DNA from: SVQP01 sp045658965
GTDB taxonomy: Bacteria; Bacillota; Clostridia; Oscillospirales; CAG-272
Length of the DNA stretch: 40,218 nucleotides
Assembly (NCBI GenBank): GCA_045658965.1
Contig: JAZOVZ010000054.1
Span: 1 to 40,218 of the forward strand
Direction: 5' to 3'
Shown in pieces: positions 24,267-31,999 of this stretch. The notes beneath the pieces were generated by a model that had not been told where the DNA came from, ran no database searches, and saw only the letters and a program-made list of their open reading frames with translations. Numbering within the stretch: position 1 is the stretch's first letter; each line of letters begins with the position of its first letter. Made by a program: the position numbers and the translations under genes.

Positions 24267-25136
24267 ATGAAAAGTAAACTCAAAAATTTTGCTATTATGA
24301 ATCTGGGTATTCTGCTGACCACGGTCGGCGTGTATTTTTTTAAGATTCCCAACGGTTTTTCCACGGGCGGCGTCAGCGGCATTGCGGTCGTCGTAGCGGG
24401 ATTTGCTAATCAGTATCTGCCCGAGCTTGCACCGTATCTGACCTCGGGTAACGTGTTGACCGTGATCAACGTGTTGCTTTTGATCGTTGGTTTTATTTTC
24501 TTAGGTAAGGGATTTTCTGTCAAGACCGTGTACTGCAGTTTGCTGTTCTCGTTCGGCACGTTTGCTCTGGAGCATCTGTATCCCATGGCAACGCCCTTTA
24601 CCGATCAGCCCTTTTTGGAGCTGGTGTACGCAATTTTGTTGACCGCGATCGGCTCTGCGTTGCTGTTTATGACCGAATCCTCGTCGGGTGGTACGGATAT
24701 CGTTGCTCTGATTTTGAAAAAGTATACCAGCTTGGATATCGGCAAGGCGTTGCTTGCAACCGATTTTGTCATTGCGGTCAGTGCTTTTTGGGTGTTCGGT
24801 ATGCAGACGGGTCTGTTTTCTCTGCTGGGTCTGTTTGCCAAGGCGTTCCTGGTGGACGGCGTCATCGAGAGCATGAACACCTGCAAGTATTTCACCATCG
24901 TCACAAGCAAGCCCGAGGAGATTAGCAAATACATTACCGCGGGCATTCACCGCAGCTTTACCAAAATTCAAGGTGTGGGCGGATATACCGGTGAAGAAAG
25001 AACGGTGCTTTTGACGGTTTGCCGCCGTATGGAGGGCGTCAAGCTGCGCAAGATCGTCAAGCAGATCGACCCGAATGCATTTATCATTGTATCCAACAGT
25101 AGTGAGATCATTGGTAAGGGCTTCCGCGGCGTTTAA
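24267..25136 (+). CDS. YitT/DUF2179-family membrane protein
   Basis: A 289-residue protein with about five to six membrane segments in the first 190 residues and a soluble C-terminal DUF2179 domain (about 205-289: YFTIVTSKPEEISKYI, GVGGYTGEERTVLLTV, DPNAFIIVSNSSEIIGKGF). Family motifs include KIPNGFSTGGVSGIA and TESSSGGTDIVALIL. The function of YitT proteins is not settled; transport of amino acids or related metabolites has been suggested. AAGAGGACGCT places the start at 24267; an upstream in-frame ATG at 24216 lies between the promoter elements and is rejected. The gene is followed within 14 nt by a CyuA-family enzyme, which suggests a shared substrate. Confidence 0.92.
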   Translation: MKSKLKNFAIMNLGILLTTVGVYFFKIPNGFSTGGVSGIAVVVAGFANQYLPELAPYLTSGNVLTVINVLLLIVGFIFLGKGFSVKTVYCSLLFSFGTFALEHLYPMATPFTDQPFLELVYAILLTAIGSALLFMTESSSGGTDIVALILKKYTSLDIGKALLATDFVIAVSAFWVFGMQTGLFSLLGLFAKAFLVDGVIESMNTCKYFTIVTSKPEEISKYITAGIHRSFTKIQGVGGYTGEERTVLLTVCRRMEGVKLRKIVKQIDPNAFIIVSNSSEIIGKGFRGV

Positions 25137-25150
25137 TTATGGAGAGAAGC

Positions 25151-26419
25151 ATGGAAAAGCAAATTTACAAGGCGTATCTCGCCATTTTACATAAGGAATT
25201 GATTCCCGCGATGGGCTGTACCGAGCCGATCGCCATTGCGTATGCGTCTGCGATCGCGAAAGCGGCGTTGGGCGCTGTGCCCGAGCGCGTGCGCGTTGAC
25301 GTCAGCGGCAACGTGATCAAGAACGTCAAAAGCGTGTTTATCCCGCACACGGGCAGCCTTAAGGGTATTGAGGCAGCTGCAGCGGCAGGTATTGTGGCAG
25401 GTGACCCGTATTGCGAGCTGGAGGTCATTTCGAGTGTGACCGCCGAAGAGATCAAGCGCATCAGCGCGTACAGAGATACCACTCCCATCGAGGTCAGGCG
25501 TGCGGACGGAAACTGTGTGTTTTCGATCGGCGTGACGGTATTTGCAGGAGAGCACGAGGCAAGCGTGCTGCTGACCAATAAGCACACGCACGTAGAGCGC
25601 GTGGTACGCGACGGCGAGGTGCTGTTTGCGGCAAAGCCCGAGAAGGTGGAGCGCGAGGAATCGCACTACGAGCTGCTCAGCGTGGAAAAGATCGTGGAAT
25701 TTGCGGATTGTGTCGATATAGAGGACGTGCGCGAGGTGCTGGAGAGACAGATCGCGTATAATACCGCCATTGCCGAGGAGGGCTTGCGCGGTGAGTACGG
25801 CTCGCAGATCGGTAAGGTGCTGCTGGCTGCTTACGGAGATAGCGTGGCAAATAAGGCAAAGGCGTATGCTGCGGCGGGCTCGGATGCGCGTATGAACGGC
25901 TGCGAGCTACCCGTGGTCATCAATTCGGGCAGCGGCAATCAGGGCATGACCACCTCTCTACCTGTCATTGTGTACGCGCGCGAGATGGGCGTGTCGCACG
26001 AGATGCTGCTGCGCGCATTGGTGGTATCCAATCTGGTCACCGTGCGACTCAAAACCGGCATCGGTGCGCTGTCTGCGTATTGCGGTGCGACCAGCGCGGG
26101 CTGCGGTGCGGCTGCGGGCGTGACCTATCTGCACGGTGGCAAATACCGCGAGATCGCGCACACCGTGGTCAACGGTCTTGCCATCAATTCGGGTGTCATT
26201 TGCGACGGCGCAAAGGCAAGCTGTGCGGCAAAGATCGCGTCCAGCGTTGAGGCGGGGCTCTTGGGCATGCACATGTACATGCAGGGCAAGCAGTTCGTGG
26301 GTGGCGACGGCATCGTGACCAAGGGCGTGGAGAACACCATCGATAACGTCAGCGACATGGCACGCGAGGGCATGAAGGATACCGATCGAGAGATCATTGA
26401 GATCATGCTGAGAAGATAA
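25151..26419 (+). CDS. cyuA: L-cysteine desulfidase / L-serine dehydratase-alpha-like (CyuA/YhaM, UPF0597 family)
   Basis: A 422-residue cytoplasmic protein of the UPF0597 family, of normal length. Conserved parts are PAMGCTEP (19-26), NSGSGNQGMTTSLPV and the cysteine cluster YCGATSAGCGAAAG followed by CDGAKASC, which in this superfamily is linked to an iron-sulfur cluster. Members release sulfide, ammonia and pyruvate from cysteine, or ammonia and pyruvate from serine; which substrate applies here is not clear. Two in-frame ATGs compete: 25139, with no ribosome binding site, and 25151, with GGAGAG just upstream, which I prefer despite a short spacing. It is co-transcribed with the YitT-type gene. 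Confidence 0.88.
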   Translation: MEKQIYKAYLAILHKELIPAMGCTEPIAIAYASAIAKAALGAVPERVRVDVSGNVIKNVKSVFIPHTGSLKGIEAAAAAGIVAGDPYCELEVISSVTAEEIKRISAYRDTTPIEVRRADGNCVFSIGVTVFAGEHEASVLLTNKHTHVERVVRDGEVLFAAKPEKVEREESHYELLSVEKIVEFADCVDIEDVREVLERQIAYNTAIAEEGLRGEYGSQIGKVLLAAYGDSVANKAKAYAAAGSDARMNGCELPVVINSGSGNQGMTTSLPVIVYAREMGVSHEMLLRALVVSNLVTVRLKTGIGALSAYCGATSAGCGAAAGVTYLHGGKYREIAHTVVNGLAINSGVICDGAKASCAAKIASSVEAGLLGMHMYMQGKQFVGGDGIVTKGVENTIDNVSDMAREGMKDTDREIIEIMLRR

Positions 26420-26427
26420 ATAAAAGG

Positions 26428-26456
26428 AATCCCCGAAAAGATTTTCGGGGATTTTT
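26428..26456 (+). terminator. Intrinsic terminator after cyuA
   Basis: AATCCCCGAAAA, a 2-nt loop and the exact complement, then T residues. Confidence 0.92.
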
Positions 26457-26535
26457 TGAAAAATTTGCAAAATCGGTGCACTATTTCCGAAAAAAAGCGT
26501 CTATATAAGTGAAGAGATTGAAAAGGAGGAGCGAC

Positions 26536-27168
26536 ATGAAGAACAAGATACTTCGCCACGTTGGCAGGGCAATCCTCTATGCGATATTGATGGGCATGAT
26601 TGCGCCGATTTATGATTTGCTTGAATTGGCTTGGCGCGGAGCGCCCGATCCGCTTTCTGCTTTTGAGGCTTATGTGAACCCTTGGTATTGGCTGTGTATT
26701 GCGATCATTGTAGCGGTGATCTATACCATCGTCCTCTATTTTCGGGAAATCAAACCGCGCACTTTTGTATTCTTGTACGATATTGTGCAGACGACTGCGC
26801 TGGTGTGCTTGCTGATTGGCGCGGAGATACTTGCGTTGCTGTATGCCGTGACCGGGCTATCCGATCATAAAGCACTGCTGATTTTGGCGTTGATTGCGTG
26901 CGGTGCGGTATTTCTGTTTGGCATTTATGCTATAACGTGTCGCGGCGTGGCAATTTACCAAGACGGAAAGGTGCGGATATTCAAATTCCGCATATATACC
27001 TATCAAACAGGTGGAGTGGACGATCTGCGTTTGGAGTATCAGGGCAGGATCTGCTACGTGCACGTAGTGGTACAAGGGCATGATCACGTATTCAAAATCT
27101 CTGCAGGAACAGCAAAGGCGGTTGAGCATCGATTGACAATGCTTGAAAAAAACGGTCAGATTGAGTAA
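26536..27168 (+). CDS. Hypothetical four-helix membrane protein
   Basis: A 210-residue protein I do not recognise. Four hydrophobic segments lie near residues 10-33, 48-70, 80-105 and 110-132. The C-terminal third (about 135-210) is soluble and beta-rich (GVAIYQDGKVRIFKFRIYTYQTGGVDDLRLEYQGRICYVHVVVQG), resembling the small PH-like domains found at the ends of other bacterial membrane proteins. AAAAGGAGGAGCGAC gives a strong ribosome binding site for 26536; the upstream frame start at 26509 has none. It is monocistronic between two terminators. No promoter matching the consensus was found in the 80 bp before it. Confidence 0.8.
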   Translation: MKNKILRHVGRAILYAILMGMIAPIYDLLELAWRGAPDPLSAFEAYVNPWYWLCIAIIVAVIYTIVLYFREIKPRTFVFLYDIVQTTALVCLLIGAEILALLYAVTGLSDHKALLILALIACGAVFLFGIYAITCRGVAIYQDGKVRIFKFRIYTYQTGGVDDLRLEYQGRICYVHVVVQGHDHVFKISAGTAKAVEHRLTMLEKNGQIE

Positions 27169-27186
27169 TTTGATCCATGATAAAAG

Positions 27187-27214
27187 CACCGGAGTGATGA
27201 ACTCCGGTGTTTTC
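27187..27214 (+). terminator. Intrinsic terminator after the membrane protein gene
   Basis: CACCGGAGT, loop GATGA, ACTCCGGTG, then TTTTCTT. Confidence 0.88.
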
Positions 27215-27247
27215 TTAATTGCGCAGAATGTTTATGCAGTTAATATT

Positions 27248-27272
27248 GTAGGGATCGACGTCTCGGCGATCC
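27248..27272. repeat. Solitary GTAGGG-type hairpin unit
   Basis: GTAGGGATCGACGTCTCGGCGATCC begins like the tandem units at 15591-15846 and keeps a GGATCG/CGATCC stem with different arms. Confidence 0.55.
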
Positions 27273-27300
27273 TGTGTAAGCAGGCGGATTTCTAAACAAG

Positions 27301-27609
27301 TCCCCCTCCGGGAGCAATGTCATTAAGTTAAGAAAACCCACTGTAGGCAAGAGAACGGAACGGACGCGCGCTGAGAAGGCGTCCCCCGTGGGGAAGCTGT
27401 CGCGCAGCGACTGAAGGGGAGTTGCGGGCAAAACGGCACGGTTATTCGTTCGGGTATAATCGTTCAAACCTAAACTTTCGCATTCCCCTTCAGTCGCCTA
27501 CGGCGCCAGCTTCCCCCCGGGGGACGCCTGTATCACGCGCATCTGCGTCCTTTGGTTGTCCGTTTGGTTAGCGCTTTCTTAACTTAATACCATTACTCCC
27601 GGAGGGGGG
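27301..27609. repeat. Nested palindromic repeat element, copy 2
   Basis: This is the second copy of the element at 1604-1998. The outer arms include TCCCCCTCCGGGAGCAATGT and CTTAACTTAATACCATT, and the inner arms lie at 27376-27421 and 27484-27529. It lacks the outermost extension (the CTTGGCACAAGG segment) present in copy 1. It lies between convergent genes (membrane protein and purC). No coding potential was seen. Confidence 0.82.
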
Positions 27610-27639
27610 CATGCTTACGAGTCGCACTCGCTTACTCAC

Positions 27640-27669
27640 AAAATCGGCAGAGGCGCAACGCCTCTGCCG
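27640..27669 (-). terminator. Intrinsic terminator of purC
   Basis: On the minus strand CGGCAGAGGCG, a 3-nt loop and CGCCTCTGCCG are followed by ATTTTGTG, 17 nt after the purC stop. Confidence 0.85.
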
Positions 27670-27685
27670 AAAGCTTTCGTATTCC

Positions 27686-28384
27686 TTATCTGTTATTGAT
27701 CATCTCGGTCAGCGCGGTGGGCTCAACGATGGTGTCGCCCTTGTAAACGCGCATGTTGCCGGAAGCGATCTCGTCGATCAGAACAACTTCGCCGTTGTGG
27801 TAACCGAACTCGAACTTGATGTCCCACAGATCAAGACCGATGGTCTTGAGGTCGTCTGCAACGATCTTGGTAATAGCCAAGGTCTGTGCCTTGAGGGATT
27901 CGAACATCTCGGCAGTCATAATGCCAAGTGCAACCAGACCCTCGCCGGTAACCAGCGGGTCGCCCTTTTCGTCGTTCTTGAAGGTGCACTCTACGTAGCC
28001 GCCGGGTAAAGTGGTGCCGTTCTTGATGTATTCGCCGTATCTGCGTACAAAGCTGCCGGTAGCAACCAGACGGCAGATAACTTCCAGACCGCCGCCACCC
28101 TGGGGCTTACCGAAGCATTCCGCGGGAAGAACTTCCATAGTCGCATTCTCTACGTCTGCGGAAACGTAGTGGGTCTTGATGCCTGCCTGCTTGCAAAGCT
28201 CAAAATAGTGGATGGAGGACTTCAGATTTGCCTTGCCGATGCCCTCGATGGTCAGACCAACGCTGTTTTCGCCCGGATCAAACACACCGTCCTTGCCGGT
28301 GCAGTCGTCCTTGAACTTGAGCATGACGTTGCCGTTGTCAAGTGCGTATACGTCTTTGGTTTTGCCCTTATAAATCAGATTCAT
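27686..28384 (-). CDS. purC: SAICAR synthetase (phosphoribosylaminoimidazole-succinocarboxamide synthase)
   Basis: A 232-residue enzyme of the usual length. N-terminal YKGKTKDVY, the ATP/substrate motifs VICRLVATGSFVRRYG and LWDIKFEFG, and the DEIASGNMRVY segment identify it. It joins aspartate to CAIR using ATP in de novo purine synthesis in the cytoplasm. AAAGGAGCTTCTTATT precedes the start. It stands alone here; other pur genes are not in the window. On the minus strand TGTACA-N17-TACAAT lies about 40-70 nt upstream and could be a weak promoter. Confidence 0.96.
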   Translation of the reverse strand: MNLIYKGKTKDVYALDNGNVMLKFKDDCTGKDGVFDPGENSVGLTIEGIGKANLKSSIHYFELCKQAGIKTHYVSADVENATMEVLPAECFGKPQGGGGLEVICRLVATGSFVRRYGEYIKNGTTLPGGYVECTFKNDEKGDPLVTGEGLVALGIMTAEMFESLKAQTLAITKIVADDLKTIGLDLWDIKFEFGYHNGEVVLIDEIASGNMRVYKGDTIVEPTALTEMINNR

Positions 28385-28524
28385 AATAAGAAGCTCCTTT
28401 GCGGAATAAATTTACAGAATAATTGTACCACGAAATTTGCAATTTGTACAGAGTTTTTTTGAATAAATATCAAAAAATCACGAAAAATTTCTTGTTGATT
28501 TTGCCGTAGTATGCCGTTTTGCGA

Positions 28525-30081
28525 TCAATCAGCCAGCCACTCGGAGAGCACCTGATTGTGCGCTACGCTGACGCCGCTTTCCGAGAGCGTAAACAGCGTG
28601 ACCATGGGCTCCTTCTCGTTGCCCGAGGTGTAGGAGATCAGCCCCTTGTTGCTGACAAGCTTGTTGATGCCGTCATAGCCAAACAGCGTTTCGTACTTTG
28701 CCGTGCCCGCAGCAACCTCGTCCACGAATTTGTTGTAGTATTCTTGTGAGATCGTGCTGCCTTGGTCGTGTCGGTCGGTCTTGTCAATAAAGAAGGACAT
28801 TTGATAGTTTGCGCCGCCGTGGCCCACGATGACCGTGTGTCTGCCGTTGCGGGCGTCTCCCTCAAGGCGGCTGCCCATGGGAATCAGACCGTAGGATGCC
28901 TTGGTGTTGGTGTAGATGAGTTTGATGTTCTTCCAGTTATGCGAGCCGTCACCCGTGTTAAAGCCATGGTGTGTTACCTGCAGCATCTCGGCTTCAAATG
29001 CGGCTTTTTCATAGTTATCCCACGTCAGAGCTGCCGCTGCCTCGCCTGCGTCGCCCATAAAGAGCGCGCCCGTGCTACCGCACTCGGCAAGCATGATCAG
29101 GGAAGTGTCGTTGTAGTAAGCGATGGTCTTGTCGGGTGCATACATCATTTCGGGTGCGTACAGGATCTTGACGGTCAGATTGTCAAAATGATAAGCAAGA
29201 CCTGCGTGGGGCACGATGTGCTGTACGCCGGGGTAATACTCGTACATCTTGTTTTCAAAGTTGACGGAATCAAAGGTAGAGGCGGTCAGCGTACCGGGAC
29301 TGGGAGGGAAGCTGTACATGGCGTAGGTTAGTTCAACCTGATCGCCCATATTTTTGCCAAAGCCGGTAAATGCGGCTCTGTGATCCTTGTGACCGTGCGA
29401 GAAGATCCAAGCGGTGATCAGGTATTTGCCATCTGCATTCTTAGCAATATCCAGCTTATCCAGCGTGTTGAGAATATTGTTGCGGCAATCCTTGTTATTA
29501 AAGCCACCGTCAATGATCACGGCGCTGCCGTCCGAGAGCTTGTAGATATAGCACATACCGTTGATAGGGTTATCGGTCTCCTCAATGCGGGCAATGCCGA
29601 TCTGCGCCAGCGTCACCTCGCCCGTGCCTGTTTTTTCATTAGGTGTAAGCACGGAAAGCGTTGCTTGATTATAAGGCTCCCAGATTGCATATGCGCCGCC
29701 GGCGGTATTTTGCAGCGTGACCATGCTTGTGTTACCGTACAGCACAACGGTCTCCATCTTGGCGTTGTCCAATAGCGTCACTTCAATGGGGGCATAGCCT
29801 GCCGCAGTGAAAGCGTCTTTGATCTCTGCCCAGTCGTTATTGAGCAGAACCTGTCGGGTCTTGGTGCCAATCTCCATGATCGCGGCATCGGCATCCAAGC
29901 CCTGCACGACCTGCTCGGGGGGCAGAGCCTGCTCGGGCGGAATGGTGGGGGTGGCGTCGCTTGAGCCTTGGCTTTCGGTTTGCGTGGTGTCCTCGGGGAC
30001 GGGCGGCGTTTGCGTGTTACACGCACTCAGAACGCTTGCAAGCAAGAGCATGCAAAGTAATAATGACAAAAGCTTTTTCAT
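28525..30081 (-). CDS. Metallo-beta-lactamase-fold lipoprotein (ComEC-like domain)
   Basis: A 518-residue exported lipoprotein: signal MKKLLSLLLCMLLLASVLSAC with lipobox cysteine C21, then a low-complexity acidic/proline linker (about 25-60). The catalytic-type domain has HGHKDH (229-234), a GD motif at G343-D344 (FMGDAGE) and a histidine pair H371-H372 (THHGFNTGD), the order seen in MBL-fold hydrolases and in the extracellular domain of ComEC. It should bind two metal ions outside the cell. The substrate is unknown (phosphodiester bonds or nucleic acid are possible). CGGAGGATCCGAC sets the start. It is divergent from a solute-binding lipoprotein with back-to-back promoters. No clear terminator follows. 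Confidence 0.85.
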   Translation of the reverse strand: MKKLLSLLLCMLLLASVLSACNTQTPPVPEDTTQTESQGSSDATPTIPPEQALPPEQVVQGLDADAAIMEIGTKTRQVLLNNDWAEIKDAFTAAGYAPIEVTLLDNAKMETVVLYGNTSMVTLQNTAGGAYAIWEPYNQATLSVLTPNEKTGTGEVTLAQIGIARIEETDNPINGMCYIYKLSDGSAVIIDGGFNNKDCRNNILNTLDKLDIAKNADGKYLITAWIFSHGHKDHRAAFTGFGKNMGDQVELTYAMYSFPPSPGTLTASTFDSVNFENKMYEYYPGVQHIVPHAGLAYHFDNLTVKILYAPEMMYAPDKTIAYYNDTSLIMLAECGSTGALFMGDAGEAAAALTWDNYEKAAFEAEMLQVTHHGFNTGDGSHNWKNIKLIYTNTKASYGLIPMGSRLEGDARNGRHTVIVGHGGANYQMSFFIDKTDRHDQGSTISQEYYNKFVDEVAAGTAKYETLFGYDGINKLVSNKGLISYTSGNEKEPMVTLFTLSESGVSVAHNQVLSEWLAD

Positions 30082-30114
30082 GTCGGATCCTCCGTTTGCA
30101 TAAATTCTATACCC

Positions 30115-30143
30115 ATTATAGCACAGAGTTGCAATGCGGTCAA
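30115..30143 (-). promoter_or_regulatory. SigA-type promoter for the MBL lipoprotein
   Basis: On the minus strand TTGACC (30138-30143), a 17-nt spacer and TATAAT (30115-30120). Confidence 0.9.
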
Positions 30144-30150
30144 GAAAGTA

Positions 30151-30179
30151 TTGACAATATGTGAGTTTTCGTGTACAAT
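30151..30179 (+). promoter_or_regulatory. SigA-type promoter for the solute-binding lipoprotein
   Basis: TTGACA (30151-30156), a 17-nt spacer and TACAAT (30174-30179). Its -35 is only 7 bp from the -35 of the divergent promoter. Confidence 0.88.
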
Positions 30180-30226
30180 ATAATGGTAAAATAGTTTATC
30201 CGTATGTGGATAAAGGGAGGAACAAA

Positions 30227-31726
30227 ATGAAGAAAATCATGATTTGGGTGCTGGTTGCCGTGATGGTACTGCCCGTTTTGTTGGTTTCCTGCGTTGAAGG
30301 AGATCAGGGAGACCAAACAGACAGCACTGTTGCAGGTAGCGAGCAGCTTGAAACCAGCAACGACCGCGACGATCTCGGCGAGGTCGATCTGGGCGGCAGA
30401 GATATCACCGTGATCTCTCGCGTAGAGAATGTAAACCAGAGCGAGGTTTACGTTGAAGAGACCGATTCCGATCCCATCAACTCTGCGGTGTACAGCAGAA
30501 ATTTGGCACTTGAGGAGCGTCTTAAGTGCAAGATCAACGTCGTGCAGCTGTTGCCCGAGGCAGGCAGCGTAGCAGGCGAGGCGGTGGATGAGGTGTCCAA
30601 CATGGTCATCGCGGGCGGCACGGATTACAATATCGTTGCCAACTGCTCCTATACCTCTATGACGCTTGCGCTCAACGGACGCATGACCGACCTGCGGAAT
30701 ACGCAGTACATTGATTTTGACAAGAATTACTGGTCTCAGGGCTTTAATGACGCGCTGTCCTATAAGGATGCGCAGTTCTTTGTGACCGGCCCTATGTCGC
30801 TGTCCTATTATCGCTATATGTTCGTCACCCTGTTCAACAAGCGCGTCCTGGAGGACGAGGGCATGGGCGATGAGCTTTACGAGGTTGTGGAAAACGGCGA
30901 GTGGACCATTGACTACATGACAAGCATTGCCGAGAGATTTTACCGTGACCTGAACGGTAGCGGCAGCCGCGACGGTGCAGACCTGTACGGCTTCTGCGCA
31001 CGTATCGGCCCCACCAGCTCCATGATGGACGGCTACTGGGAGGGCTCGGAGATTTGTGTGCTCAAAAAGGACGCGGATAACGCCTACGTGTATGAGATCG
31101 ACCAGGAGCGTCTGTCCGATTCTCTGGACGCTGTTCTGGCACTTTTGAACAGCTCAGGCTCGTTTACTGCCACCACCAATGCAGGGGATGGCGACGTGCT
31201 GACCAAGTTTGCGCAGGACGAGTCTGTTATGATCAATTACCGCCTGATCGCGGTAGAGGACCCTACCATCCGTAACATGACCAATGATTACGGCATTCTG
31301 CCCGTCCCTAAGCTGAACGAGTCCCAGGATTATAAGACCCACGTTCAGGTTGAGGTCATTTTGTACGGTGTGCCTTCCACCTGCTACGATCAGATCGACG
31401 AGCTGGGCATCTTCCTTGAGGCGTATGCATCCGAGAGCTATAACCGCGTCAAGCCTGCATACTATGAGGTTGCGCTGACCAGCAAGTACGTCAAGGACCA
31501 GCAGTCTATCGATATGCTTGACCGCATTGTAAGCAGCGTTGCCATCGACCCTGTCAACCTGTACTGCGCAAGCTTCAACTTTACCAGCGGCAGTATCCGC
31601 TCGGTGCATGAATCCGGTGCCAATACGGTTGGCTCTATGATCCAGAAAAACGAAAAAACGCTGAAAAAGAGCGTTGAAAAACTCAACAAAACACTGGACA
31701 AGATTCTGGAGCAGCAAGGAAATTAA
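30227..31726 (+). CDS. Extracellular solute-binding lipoprotein (ABC family 1-like), orphan
   Basis: A 499-residue lipoprotein with signal peptide and lipobox LLVSC (C22), an acidic linker, then a periplasmic-binding-protein-like fold: GRDITVISR start strand, FNKRVLEDEGMGDELYEVVENGEWT and YGILPVPKLNESQ, which match extracellular sugar-binding proteins (family 1). No ABC permease or ATPase gene is adjacent, and the nearest transport genes belong to the unrelated BMP type. A coiled-coil-like KNEKTLKKSVEKLNKTLDKI tail ends it. GGGAGGAACAAA sets the start at 30227; the upstream frame from 30161 begins inside the promoter. Confidence 0.87.
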   Translation: MKKIMIWVLVAVMVLPVLLVSCVEGDQGDQTDSTVAGSEQLETSNDRDDLGEVDLGGRDITVISRVENVNQSEVYVEETDSDPINSAVYSRNLALEERLKCKINVVQLLPEAGSVAGEAVDEVSNMVIAGGTDYNIVANCSYTSMTLALNGRMTDLRNTQYIDFDKNYWSQGFNDALSYKDAQFFVTGPMSLSYYRYMFVTLFNKRVLEDEGMGDELYEVVENGEWTIDYMTSIAERFYRDLNGSGSRDGADLYGFCARIGPTSSMMDGYWEGSEICVLKKDADNAYVYEIDQERLSDSLDAVLALLNSSGSFTATTNAGDGDVLTKFAQDESVMINYRLIAVEDPTIRNMTNDYGILPVPKLNESQDYKTHVQVEVILYGVPSTCYDQIDELGIFLEAYASESYNRVKPAYYEVALTSKYVKDQQSIDMLDRIVSSVAIDPVNLYCASFNFTSGSIRSVHESGANTVGSMIQKNEKTLKKSVEKLNKTLDKILEQQGN

Positions 31727-31734
31727 AGCGTTTT

Positions 31735-31767
31735 ATGCCCGCCCCGAGCAAGGGCGGGCTTGCTTTT
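31735..31767 (+). terminator. Intrinsic terminator after the solute-binding lipoprotein
   Basis: GCCCGCCC, loop CGAGCAA, GGGCGGGC, then TTGCTTTTT. Confidence 0.88.
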
Positions 31768-31776
31768 TGCAAGGTC

Positions 31777-31805
31777 TTGACAAATTCCCCGAAATATGCT
31801 ATAAT
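31777..31805 (+). promoter_or_regulatory. Perfect SigA-type promoter of the purine-riboswitch gene
   Basis: TTGACA (31777-31782), a 17-nt spacer and TATAAT (31800-31805). Confidence 0.92.
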
Positions 31806-31830
31806 GAATACAAGGAAAATCCCCATACAA

Positions 31831-31930
31831 TATATGAGGTATAAGCCTGCGATAGGGGCAGGCGTTTCTACAGACCACCGATAATGGTTGACTACCGGAT
31901 GCACCGATAGTCAGCCGTTTTTTGTTTTTT
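31831..31930 (+). promoter_or_regulatory. Purine riboswitch, guanine-type, with overlapping terminator
   Basis: The aptamer core is clear: P1 GGTA/TACC, J1/2 TAA, P2 GCCTGC (31845-31850) with loop GATAGGG and GCAGGC, J2/3 GTTTCTAC (31864-31871), P3 around GACCA/TGGTT with loop CCGATAA, and J3/1 GACTA (31890-31894). The base equivalent to position 74 is C (31892), which in this family selects guanine/hypoxanthine-like ligands rather than adenine. GGTTGACTA (31886-31894) can instead pair with TAGTCAGCC (31908-31916), followed by a T-run, forming a terminator that competes with P3, J3/1 and P1. The arrangement needs an antiterminator upstream if ligand turns transcription off; the direction of control is inferred. 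Confidence 0.87.
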
Positions 31931-31999
31931 GGCATATGTGTACGAGGATTTGCATATGATAAATGGATATGTTTTGTATTTACAAGGAAAGGAGTATTT

